DNA from: Actinomycetes bacterium
GTDB taxonomy: Bacteria > Actinomycetota > Thermoleophilia > Solirubrobacterales > JACPNS01
Length of the DNA: 46,821 bases
NCBI GenBank assembly: GCA_023404495.1
Contig: JAEYBE010000047.1
Span: 1 to 46,821, forward strand
Reading direction: 5' to 3'
Shown here: positions 13,805-24,900 of the stretch, piece by piece
How the letters are laid out: every line of letters starts with the position of its first letter
Numbering within the stretch: position 1 is the stretch's first letter
Notes under the pieces: generated by a model
The model's database searches: none
Seen by the model: the letters and a program-made list of their open reading frames with translations, nothing else
Told to the model about the DNA's origin: nothing
Translations under genes and position numbers: made by a program

Positions 13805-14905
13805 TTATCGCGCGTTCGGCGCGAGCGACTCGTAGAGCTCGATCGTGCGGTCCGCGATCTGGCTCCAGGCGAACTCGCCGGACGCAAGCTGCCGCGCGGC
13901 GCTCGCGAGGCGTTCGCGCTCGCCAGCGTCGCCGAGCAGATGCGTAAGTCCGCGCGCGATCGCTGCAAGATCGTCGGGCTCGACCGCAAGTGCCGCTCCA
14001 TGATCTCCAGCGATCTCGGTGAATCCGCCCACGCTGGTGAGCAGTAGCGGCTTTCCGAATGCCAGCGCCGTGAAGAGCACGCCCGACTGATCGATCTGCC
14101 TGTACGGCAGGGCCACTACATCGGCGCGCTCGAAGTATGCGCCGAGTTCGTCGTCGCCGACAAAGCGTTCGATCCAGCGCACGCGGTCAGCGATCCCAAG
14201 GTCGCGCGCCAGCGACTTGAGCGGCGCTGTGTCCATGCGCGCGGCTCCGACCAGCCAGAGTTCCGCGTCGGGATCGGCGGCGGCAAAGCCCTCGAGCATC
14301 AGGTCGATCCCCTTGTATGGGCGCATCAGGCCGAACTGCAGGACGACTGGCCGCTGCACAGTTGCCAACTCCGGCGGGAGCGGTTGTGCTCCGGGGACAT
14401 CGACCAGATGCTCGAACACCCCATGCGGGATCACGTGGACCTTTTCGGCGGGCACGTCCAGCACACCAGTCAGTACGCCCTTGCCGTGCCGGCTGTGCAC
14501 GACGACAGCGTCGACGGCGTTGTAGGTCTTTGAGAGCGCACCAAGCTGGCCCGGACGGGGCTCGCGGGGGATCACATCGTGAGCGGTCAGCACCTTCGGT
14601 CCGCGTGGCAGCAGGTGGCGATCAATCGCCTGGATCGGCAGCCACTGGAAGTGTGTGACGTCGACCGCAGGCAGCCGCCGCAGCCGCAGCATGTCGATCG
14701 GATGCTGCGCGAGTTTGACCGGCAGCGATCCGCCGGCGCGATAGAAGTGGTCGCGCAGCGTGTAGCCCTCAGCCGCCGGGCGCGGCCCGTGGCGAAACTC
14801 GGAGGTGACCAGCTCCACATCTGCTCCCGCGGCCGCAAGCGCCGCGCACAGGGCGTGGTCATACGGGGGCGTGTAAGCGGGCGGATCGACTACTCGGACG
14901 CGCAT
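13805..14905 (-). CDS. GT-B family 4 glycosyltransferase
   Basis: The 366-residue protein has the two Rossmann lobes of GT4 enzymes. The N-lobe runs from MRVRVVDPPAYTPPYDHALC; the C-lobe contains VVLQFGLMRPYKGIDLMLEGF, AELWLVGAARMD, VRWIERFVGDDELGAYFERADVVALPYRQIDQSG and the EIAGDHGAALAVEPDD nucleotide-binding segment with the typical E-x7-E-like region. It retains the sugar's alpha configuration. The N-terminal lobe presumably contacts a lipid-linked acceptor at the membrane. First gene of a two-gene leftward operon with the family 2 enzyme; ATG 14905 is 46 bp from the divergent glycosyltransferase. Confidence 0.9.
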   Translation of the reverse strand: MRVRVVDPPAYTPPYDHALCAALAAAGADVELVTSEFRHGPRPAAEGYTLRDHFYRAGGSLPVKLAQHPIDMLRLRRLPAVDVTHFQWLPIQAIDRHLLPRGPKVLTAHDVIPREPRPGQLGALSKTYNAVDAVVVHSRHGKGVLTGVLDVPAEKVHVIPHGVFEHLVDVPGAQPLPPELATVQRPVVLQFGLMRPYKGIDLMLEGFAAADPDAELWLVGAARMDTAPLKSLARDLGIADRVRWIERFVGDDELGAYFERADVVALPYRQIDQSGVLFTALAFGKPLLLTSVGGFTEIAGDHGAALAVEPDDLAAIARGLTHLLGDAGERERLASAARQLASGEFAWSQIADRTIELYESLAPNAR

Positions 14906-14951
14906 CGGTTGGTGATTATCGCCGCTCCCGCGCTTGGGTACGCTCGCGCTG

Positions 14952-15890
14952 GTGAACGAGCGGGCTCTTGACCTCTCCTATTGCATCGTCAACACGAACG
15001 GCGGCGAACTGCTGGGGCGGTGCCTTGACGCGATCGATCGGCACACACCGCAAGGGCTGACGTACGAGACCCTGCTGCTCGACAACGCCTCCGACGACGG
15101 CTCGCCGCAGTTCGCCGAAGGGCGCGACAAGTTGCGACTGATCGAGCTGACGGAGCGCACCGGCAAGGCGGCCAATGACTCGGCGCTTCTGCGCGAGGCG
15201 CGCGGAGAGTTCGCGTTGTTGCTCAACGAGGATTCGGAGATCACGGAGGGCGCGGTTGCCGAGTTGATCGCCGCACTGGAGGCCGATCCTGAAGCCGCAG
15301 CCGCGGGCGCGCTGCTGATGAACGGCGACGGCGTGCCCCAGCCTTGCGCATGGCGATTCACGAGCGTCGCGACCGCGCTCGCCGGTGCCCTCTGGCTGCA
15401 CCGCGTGGTCACCGTGCAGAGCGGGGGCAGCGCGACTCGCCGCGTCGACTGGGCGCAGTCGGCGGCGCTGCTGCTGCGAACAGAACGCGCCAATGCGATC
15501 GGCAACCTCGACGAGGACTTCTTCGTCTACGGCGACGAGGTCGACCTCTGCAAACGTCTGGCCGACTCAGGCGGACACACGCTCTACGTTCCCTCCGCGC
15601 GTGTCTACCACCGTGAGGGCCTCTCGCACGGTGATTCCGCAAAACGGCGAATCGTCGAGTTTCATCGCGGGCGCAACCTGTACATGAAGAAGCACCACGG
15701 CAGGCTGCAGGCAGCGATCGTTCGCGTTCTGGTCAGCATCACTTACGTCGAACGCGCACTCGCCGCGACGGTCGCCCGAAGGCACGAACCACGCCGCTTC
15801 CTCTGGCACGCCCGCGCGGCGATCGATCCGTCCTGGGGCGAGGGGCTACGCGAGTCCGCGGCAGCCTGGAACGCCGCGAACCAAGCTTGA
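14952..15890 (+). CDS. Family 2 glycosyltransferase, rhamnosyltransferase-like
   Basis: About 312 residues, soluble GT-A fold: LDLSYCIVNTNGGELLGRCLDAI, LLLDNASDDGS, the LNEDSEITEGAV metal-binding segment (in place of DxD), WAQSAALLLRTE, and the acceptor motif FFVYGDEVDLCKRLADSGG followed by VYHREGLSHGDSAKRRI. This is the WcaA/rhamnosyltransferase-like pattern seen in O-antigen and arabinogalactan-like synthesis. I chose GTG 14952 (MNERALDLSYC) rather than TTG 14934. It diverges from the GT4 gene and converges with the giant gene 39 bp away. Confidence 0.88.
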   Translation: MNERALDLSYCIVNTNGGELLGRCLDAIDRHTPQGLTYETLLLDNASDDGSPQFAEGRDKLRLIELTERTGKAANDSALLREARGEFALLLNEDSEITEGAVAELIAALEADPEAAAAGALLMNGDGVPQPCAWRFTSVATALAGALWLHRVVTVQSGGSATRRVDWAQSAALLLRTERANAIGNLDEDFFVYGDEVDLCKRLADSGGHTLYVPSARVYHREGLSHGDSAKRRIVEFHRGRNLYMKKHHGRLQAAIVRVLVSITYVERALAATVARRHEPRRFLWHARAAIDPSWGEGLRESAAAWNAANQA

Positions 15891-15929
15891 CGGGCCAATT
15901 GACGGAGCTGAAGGCGACCGGCTCCGCGG

Positions 15930-18900
15930 CTACTTGAAGAACTTGCTTCCGGCCGGCACCGTGTAGTCGTACCGGAAAGCCGTGCCGTCGCTGTTCGTGA
16001 CCTCAAAGGTGAAGGTGACGTTCTTCTTCTGGCACTTCTTCAGCTTCTTGCCCTTGAGGCCACCGCAGAAGGTCTTGAACGGCAAAGCCAGCGCGCTGTT
16101 CTTGGTGGCGATCGAGAAGCTGCGTGTGCCCTCGGGGAAGGCCGCCTTGAATTGCAGACGGTTGCTCGAGAACTTGAACGCGTCCGACTGGAGCTTCTTG
16201 GTTCCGGCCTTTCCGGTCAGGTTCTTGAGGTTCTTCTTGGTCGCCTTCTTCTTCTTGTTGTAGGTGACAAGCTTCTTGTTGACCTTCGTCCCCTTCGGGT
16301 AGGTCACGCGCACCGACTTGATCGTCTTGCAGTTCTCGCCGGAGGTCATCGAGAGCGATGTTGTCGCCTTCTTGTTGCCCTTCTTCTTGATGCCCTTGGT
16401 CGAAATCTTGACCGAGGGGTTCAGGCACTGGCGCTGCTGCTCGGCGCAGAAGCCGTCGATGCCGATGATCGGGCTGGCAAGACTCACCTGCTGGCCGCTG
16501 TGGCTGGTGAAGTTCGTGCTTGCCGAACCGCACACACCGTTGCTGCGCAGCATCACGAGTCCATTTGGTCCACCGGCGATGTTCATCGTCAGATCAGTGA
16601 AGATCAGGTCCGGGAGATTCTGGAAGGTGCTCTGCACCTGGTTGAACTGCGCGCCGACGAAGCGGTTTGCGCCGCGAATCTGCAGGTTGATCGGCGCTGG
16701 GATGTCCATCAACAGGTCCGGCAGCGAGGACCCGGAGATGCTGCGGGCCATGTAGACATTGCCCTCAACCGGGGTCGTCAAGAGCGGTGTGTTGACCGAG
16801 ACGGTTCCGATTTTGGCGGTGTTCGGGCAAGCGCGCGCGGCCGCCTGATCGGCGGTGCAGGCCTGTGCGATTCCAGCGACGTTGATCGTCAGGGCCGTCG
16901 GCAGCACGACGGTCGTGCCCGACAGCGTCGAGTCACCGATATTGCTGCCCATCTTGATCGTCCAGGCCGGCGGGTCGCCGACTCCGCCGCCGTGGGCCGT
17001 GAAGGTGAGCGCCGGCGTGAACGCACGGACCGGGCAACCGGTTGCCTGGTATGGCATGTCCTTCGAATACGTTGCCGCCGGCGATCCCCACGAGCTCATG
17101 CTGGCCGTGATCTGCTGCGCTTTGCAGTCAGAAGCGTTGAAGAGGAACGGCTTGCTCGTGCTCTGCGCGGTGCCCAGCATGCTCACTTCCATGCGGCTCA
17201 TGTGCGTCGGCACGCCCTTGAAGAGTCGAGGCACGTCCTGGAAGTCGACGTCGATGCCGTGGTCGCTCTCGCGGATCTGCACGCGACCCTGCGTGATGTA
17301 GTCACCCAGGTCGTAGTCACCGGCGACCGCCGGAACCTTGATCGACATTCCGGCGATGTCGCCGCCCACGCCCTCGGTCAGGTAGATCGAGCCGCTCATC
17401 GGCAGGATCTGTCCGAACTGACCGATCGAGACCTGCACGTCGCCGACCTTGCTGGCCGACGAGCAGTTGCCGGCGTTGGCGGTGGCGACCGCGCACTGCG
17501 GAACCGCGGCGGCGCTACCGAGGAATCCTGCCGGCAGGTGCATCGTCACGCGGCGAATGTCCTGCTCGCCGTCGGCGCGAGTGAACTCAGTCGAGAAGTT
17601 CGGGTGGGCACCCGACTGCGTGGTGCTGATCGTGTAACTCGAGTCGGGGGCAAAGCCCTTGGCGGTGCCTGCGAGCACGCTGACGGGCGTCGTCGAGCTC
17701 TTGCTCACCGGCGCCTGGCTTGGGCCGTCAGACCAAGCGCTCATCGAGGCGCCAGCCGCGACAGTCAGCGGACTGGTAGTGCTCGGGTTCTCCGGGTTGA
17801 GCAACAGGGGCTTGATGCCCGAACCTGCGTCAACCCCGGTCAGGTCGACTTCCATGTCGTCAAACGGAATGTCCGGCAGGTCCTTGAACTCGGTGACGAG
17901 TTCACCCTCGTTCACGCCGCTCTCGGCCACGATTGCCGTGCCGCGGATCGTGATCGTCGTCTTACCGGTCATCTGGATCGCCAGCTTGTAGCGGTTGCCC
18001 GCGGAATTGCCCGGGGTCAGCAGGTAGACCGAGCCCCACAGTGAGTGCAGGTCTGGATTGACGCTGTTCGGATCGGCCACGTTCTTCGGCAGCAGCGACG
18101 TGTCAAGCCACGCGGTGCCGATCCGCGACTTCGCCGGGCAGCTCTTGGTCGAGAGCTGCGTGTCGTTGCAGGTTTCAGAACCATCGGCGGCCGCTGCGCT
18201 CAGACGGAAGCCCGGGAGGCTCAGCGCCATGTCCTTCATGCCGGCCTGCGTCGCGGCGTCGCCCTGCGAGACCTTGACGCGCAGTTTCGTCGGAGCCTCA
18301 GGCACGCGGTCAAGCGGCTGTGAGTTGTAGGACTCGTCGTTGTAGTTCTCAATCTCAATGCTGTTGTCATTCAGGTTCAGGCTCTCGCAGCCGGTGAACG
18401 GCCCGACCGAACCGGTCAGATCCGCCGGTGCGCCGCTGGTGAAATTGACCGTCGCCTTGATGTCGAGAGCGCCCGAGCAGTTGCGCGGATTGGACATGAA
18501 CGGCTTGTCGTCGGCGGTCGTCAGCGTGCCCTGCTTGGCCATGCCGTAGAGCTTCACGTGCATCGCGCTGATGCGCACCGGGATGCCCTCGAAGCGCTGC
18601 GGCATGTCGCCGGTCTGCGCCCACAGGAAGTAGTCGTCGGGGTCGATGTTGACCTCGATCGGTACGACGACGCGACCAAGATCAAACGGGCCGACGACGA
18701 CATGCGAAGCGAAGGCGAGCTTGGCCGGATGGTCGGCGTCGGCGACGACGTTGTAGATCTCGCCAGGCAACGTGAAGGCGTCCTCGCCGCTGCCGATGCC
18801 GATCTCGACCTCGCCGACCTGGGTGGCGGGGTCGCAGTTGCCGACCTGAGCGTGCGCGGCATCGTCGAGGCAAGTGGGCGCGGCGTCAGCAGAGCCGACG

Positions 18901-21900
18901 AGGCCCTTGGGCAGCTCGAACTTGGCATTCAGGATGCTGCGGTTGCCGTCCGGACGCGTGAGGTTCATCGTCACATCGGAATGCACACCGACGGCCAGCG
19001 AGTCGACGCTCGCGGAGAGTCCGAGAGCACCCTCAGGCCCATTGCAGTTGTTCACCGTGATCGTGTCGGCGGCCTCGACCGCCGGGTCTGTGTCACGGCT
19101 CCACGGAACCAGCTGGGCGCGAACCACGTGACTGCCGCAGGTCTCCGGGTTGGTCAGCAGCGCGTGCTTGCCGGAGCCGGTCGTGTTGAACTCGACGAGC
19201 AGATTGGAGAACTGCAGGTCGGGCAGGTTGTCGAATTCGGCGATCACCTGGCCGTTGCCCTGGTTCACCGAGCCCAGGCCGTCGGCCAGATCGCTCGATC
19301 CGTTGACGGTCGCGCGGCCGTGCACAACCAGGCTGCTGCCCGGCAGGCTCACGTAGATGCCGATGCGGTAACGATTTGCCGATCCCGTTCCCGGTGTCTC
19401 AAGGAAGACGGTTCCGGTGCGCTGCGTCGGCAGCAACGGCGTGTCGAGCTTGACCGTGCCGATGCGGCTGTTGTCCGGGCAATCGGCCCCGCCGGCGTCG
19501 ACGTCTGCCGGGTCGCAGGCCATCTCCTGGCCGCCATCGGCAAGATTCCCGATGCCGGGGTTGATGTTCATGCCGACCGGCAGCAGCGTGCGGATTGACT
19601 TCGTCGAGCTTGATGAGCCTGCGAAAGCGAACCCGAGGTCAAGACCGACCGGCTTGCCGGCGCGGCCGTCCGGCTTGAGGTCGACGGAGAGGCTCGGGTT
19701 GTACGGCGCGACGTTGCAGCTGTCGGTCGTGTAGCTGTCGGTGCCGTCGTGCGTTGCGCCCTCGGTGGAGGTCATGTGCGCCGTGACCGTGTGCGTGTTG
19801 CAGCGGCTCGGGTTGATCATGAATGGGTTGCCGTTGACGGTGCCGTCGAGCTTGATCTGCATCTGGCGCACGCGCACCGGGATGCCCTCGTAACGGCTCG
19901 GCAGCGTGGTGTGCGTGAGGATGCGCAGCGTACTTGCGGTGTTGCCGACGATCTCGGTGGTGACCGGGACGCTCAGCTTGCCGAGGTTGTAAGGACCGAC
20001 ATTCACGCCGAGTACAGCGGCGAGCCGCGCGGGCTCGTCGTCGCTGGACGTCTCGACGTTGTAGATGCCGCCAGAGAGCGGGAGCGTCTCGTCGCCCGTG
20101 CCGACGCGCGTGGTCACGTCGCCCACACGCGAAGTCTCGGCGCAAGCGGCAAGATTTGCGTCGTCGAGGTCGCAGCGCGGCGTGGCAACAGTGTTGGCGA
20201 CGAGTCCGGCCGGCAGCTCAATGTCAAGCTGCTCGAGCTGCTGCGTCTTGTCCTGACGGGTGATGTCGATCGTCATGTCGGGGTTGCCGGCGGCCTTCGT
20301 GTCTGAGAACGACGCGTTGAACGTCGGTGCGAAGGGCTCGGCGTTCGGGGCCGGGCACGGGGCGCCCTGACCGTCATAGGAGGTGACGAACGATGCGACC
20401 GGCTCAGCGGCGACGCTGCCGCTTGTCGGCATGATCGAGGCGCTGACGTTCTGCGCGCCGCAGGTCTCCGGGTTCGTCAGTAGCGAGCGCTCGCCGGTGT
20501 CAAAGGCGACTGTCATGTTCGTGAAGCCCAGGTCCGGGATGTCATCGAACGTCGCAGTCATCTGTCCTGTTGCCGATGCGTCGGTAGAACCGATTCCGTT
20601 GACCAGGTCGGTCGAGCCATCTACGTCGACACTGCCGCGGACAATGAGCTTCTGACCAGGGACATTGACCACGATCGCCATGAGGTAGCGCGTGGCGGCG
20701 GTGCCACCGGGCGTCTCGAGGTAGACCTTGCCGGTCTGCGTTCCAGGCAGCAGCGGCGTCGTCAGCGAGACCGAACCGATCTGCGCGCTGTCGCAGCCGG
20801 AGAGATCGCCAGCGTCGATCGAGGCAGTCGGGCAGGTCGACATCGTCGTGCCGAAGCCGTTGCCGAAAGCCGGGTTGATCGTCATGCCCTCGGGCAGTTC
20901 GGTCGCGATGCTGCCGAAGGTCTGGTTGTCTGCGTCGGACGTGACGCCGAGCGTGAAGTTCGTCGGTAGGGCGGTCTCGGACGGGTCGACCGAGGCCATG
21001 ATTGACGGCGCTGTGGCAAAGCCGGCAGCACAATTGTCGATCGTGAAGGAGTCGGTCAGCGCCTCCTCTGCGCCGTCCTGGCCCTCGAGCTCAGCCGTGA
21101 CGTCATGACTGCCGCACTTGCTCGGGTTGACGACGAAGCGATTGCCCGAGATCTCGCCATACATCGTCATGTCGATCGTGCGCATCTGGATTGCGACGCC
21201 CTCGAAGCGAGTCGGGACATCGGTCACGGCGTCGATCCCGTAGCGGCGCTGCGGGTTTGCGTCGTTGCCGGAGCGGATCTTGGTCGAGACCGGAATCACC
21301 AGCTTGCCTAGGTCGTAAGGACCGACCTGGACGTCGACCGTCGCGGACAAGCGAGCCGGCTCGTCGGAGTTGGGTGCGACGTTGAAGATTTCGCCGCTCA
21401 TCGCCAACGGGTCGCCGCCGGCGCCGACGGTCGTCGAGAGCTCGCCGATCTTGCTGCCGGCGGCACAATCGCCTGCCGCAGCGTCGACCTGCGAGCACTG
21501 GGTCACGGCTGTCGTGTTGGCGACCAGACCGACCGGCAGACCGAGCGTCAGCTTCGAGAGCCGTTGGTCCTTTGCCCCGGCCGCGACTTTGAAGTTGAGA
21601 TCCGGGCTTGCGGCCTGGGTGTGGTCGCTCACGTCGGCCTCGAAGGTCGGCGCGAACGTGTTGTCGCAGCCGGTGCTGACGGCGTCGCTGTCCGTGCGCG
21701 TGACCGCCGCGTCTTCTGGCTGCTGGCCATCGGCGATGCTCCACGGGGTCAGCTGTGCGCTGGAGGTGAAGGTTCCACAGGCCTTCGGACTCGTGAGCAT
21801 CGCGTGGTCACCTGAGTCGAACGTGACTTCGAGCGCGCTGAACTGGAGATCCGGCAGGTTGTCGAAGACCGCACTGACCTGGCCGGTGCCGCCGCCGACG

Positions 21901-24900
21901 CCGCTACCGGTGCCGTTGACCTGCGCCTGGCCGTGGACGATCAGGTCGGGGCCCGGCAGGTCGATCACGATCGCCAGCTTGTAACGGGTGGACGGAGTGT
22001 TGCCCGGGGTTTCGAGGTAGACGTGGCCGGTGCGCTGGGTCGGCAGCAGCGGCGTGTCGAGCTTGACGACGCCGACCTGGCTGCTCGCCGGGCAGGCGCT
22101 GCCACCGGCGTCGATGTCGGCCGTGCTGCAAGCCGCAAGCGCGTTGGCACCGCCGCGGTTTGCGACGCCCGGGTTGATCTCAAAGCCCTCCGGCAGCGTC
22201 GTGGTGACCGAACGCACGGAGCTGGAGTTGCCCGGGACCAGCACCTTGAAGCTGAAGCCCGTCGGGATGCCGGCCTCGGCTGTCGGAATGCTCGTCTCGA
22301 TCGACGGGTTGAAGTTGGCGGGGCAGCCGTTGGTCGCGAAGTCGAAGCTGCCGTTCTTCACGGTGCCTTCGCTCGAGATCATCTCGGCGCCGATCGTGTG
22401 CGTGCCGCACCTGCTCGGGTTGATCATGAACGGCTTGCCGCCGACGGTGCCGGCCAGCTTGATCTCCATCTGGCGCAGACGGATCGGAACGCCTTCGTAG
22501 CGCTTGGGCACGGTTGTCTGGGTGTCGATCGAGAGGTCGCTCGGCGCGGCGCCCGTGACGATTTCGGTGGTCACCGGGATGCTGAGCTTGCCCAGGTTGT
22601 ACGGGCCGACGACAACGTCGAAGACGACGGCGAATCGCGCCGGCTCGCTGTCCAGGTCCACCGGCACGACGTTGTGCAGCTTGCCGCTCATCGTCAGCAG
22701 GTCGCTACCCGTGCCGATCTGCGTGCTGACCTCGCCGACAATCGTGTCTGCATCGCAGTCGCCGGTCAGCGAGTCGCCCACCGGGCAGCGCGGAGTCTGG
22801 ACGGTGTCGGCCACGAGCCCGGGCGGCAGCTGCAGGTTGAACTCGCGCAGCTGCTCGTTCTTGTCCTCGCGCGAGACGCGCAGCGTGACATCGGGGTTGT
22901 TGGACGCAAGCGTCGAGGAGAACTCACCACTGAAGACCGGGTCGAAGTCGCGCGCGGCCGGGCACGGAGCGCCCTGTCCATCCCAGGAGAGATCAAAGCT
23001 GTCAGTGGCCGTGGTCGAAGCGCCGCCGGACTGCGGCGAGAACTCGGCCGAAACCGTCTGCGTCCCACACTCGCTGGAGTTGGCCAGCAGCGCCTCAGGT
23101 CCGTTGTCGAAGGCGATGCGCATGTGCGAGAAGTTGAGATCGGGCAGTTCGTTGAAATCCGCCACGACGCGGCCAGTCGCGGATTCGTCGGTTGAACCCA
23201 TGCCGTCGACCAAGTCGCTGCTGCCGTCGACTTCGGTGACACCGCGGACGATCACGTTGGTGCCCGGCAGGTCGACGACCACGGCGACCTTGTAGCGGTC
23301 ACCGGCGGTCGTGCCCGGGGTCTCGAGGTAGACCTTGCCCTGGTGCGTGCCGGCTAGCAACGGAGTCTGCATCTCGGCGGTGCCGACGGCGCTCGCGGCC
23401 GGGCAGTTCGCGCCGCCCGCGTCGATCTCCGTCGTGCTGCAGGCGTCGACCTTGTTGCCGACGGCGGGGTTCAGAGTCATGCCCTCGGGCATCGTGGTCT
23501 TGATGCTGCCGATCGTCGGATTGTTGTCGGCCGTGTCGATGTCGAGCGTCATGCCGGTCGGCTTCTCGACCTCCGTCTCGACATCGCTGACGGTGACCGT
23601 CGGCGACGTGTCGAAGTCCAGCGGGCAGCCGGTGACGGCGTAGTCCTCGGCGTCGGTGACGGTCTTGCCCGAGGCACTGATCATCGTTGCCGAGATTGCG
23701 TCCGTCCCGGCGCTGCACTTGCTTGGGTTCTTGATGAAGCCGTTACCGCTGACGTTGCCCAGCATCTCCATCTGCATCTGACGGATGCGTACGAGGATGC
23801 CCTCGTACTTGGTCGGGATCTGAGCGTGGGCGTCGACTCCGTAGTCGCCCGGACGCAGCACGGTCGGGACCTGGATGCTGAGGTTGCCCAAGTTGTACGG
23901 GCCGACGACCACCGGCATGATCGCTGCGAGCCGCGCGGGCTCGTCGCTGTTGGGCTCGACGTTGTAGATCGATCCGGAAAGGTCGAGCGTCTCGCTGCCG
24001 GTGCCGAGCTTGGTCTGCACCGATCCGACGAGCGCGCCGGCGCCGCAGTCGGCTGCTGCCGCGTCGATCTGCGCACAGTGGTCAGTGGCGTCGGTGTCGG
24101 CGACGAGGCCAGCCGGCAGGTGCACGGTGAAGTCGCGCAGCTGTTGGTCCTTCGCACCGCTGTCCAGCGTCAGAGAAAGATCGGTGTTGGCACCGCTCAT
24201 GTGGTCGGCGGCAGAGACTGAGAAGTCGGGCGCAAACGGCTGCTCGGCCGGGCAGGGATCGCCTGCGCCGTCAAAGCTCGTGCTGAAGCTCGAGTTCACC
24301 ACCGCGCTCTCGCCGGCTCCTCCGGAGCTCGGCGTGAGCGTCGTCTCGACCGTGTGTGTGCCGCAGCTGTCCGGGTTGGTGAGCAGCGCGCGCGGGCCCG
24401 TGTCAAAGGCGATCGCCATGCGGCTGAAGCTGAGATCCGGAATCGCGTCGAAGTAAGCGGTCACCTGGCCGGTGCCCTCATCGATCGATCCCGTTCCGCC
24501 GCTGGCGCCAGAGGTCGAACCGTCGATCTCGACGCGGCCGTGGACGACGATCTGCTTGCCCGGCAGGTCGAGCACGATCGCCACGCGGTAGCGCGTCGTC
24601 GCGTCAGTGCCGAGCGGGTCTTCGAGGTAGACCGAGCCGGAGTAGGTGTCGCCGAGCAGCGGCGTCTCAAGTTCGACGTCTCCCTGGCGCGAGGCTGCCG
24701 GGCACGCACTCGGGTCGGAGTCGAGCGTCGCGGTGTCGCAAGTCGTGTCGTCGCCGTTGTTGCCGACGGCGGCGTTGACCGACATGCCGGCCGGGAGCTT
24801 CATCGCAATCTTGCCGATCGTCGGGTTCGATGCGGCGGAGTTGATCTCGACCGCGAGGCTGGTCGGGACGGTCGTCTCGCTCGGATCGACCGCGACGTCG

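Noticed and set aside
12905..14047. 380-codon plus-strand frame opposite two glycosyltransferases
   Set aside because: Antisense shadow; Arg/Asp-rich composition and no motif, while both glycosyltransferases have full family signatures.
15891..15929. Terminator between the convergent glycosyltransferase and giant genes
   Set aside because: Only 39 bp with a weak GC-rich self-complementarity and no U-tract; not supported.
16152..18044. 630-codon plus-strand frame, and several others (e.g. 21933-23195, 24354-25355), opposite the giant gene
   Set aside because: They recur because the repeats recur; composition is that of reverse-complemented codons of the real gene.
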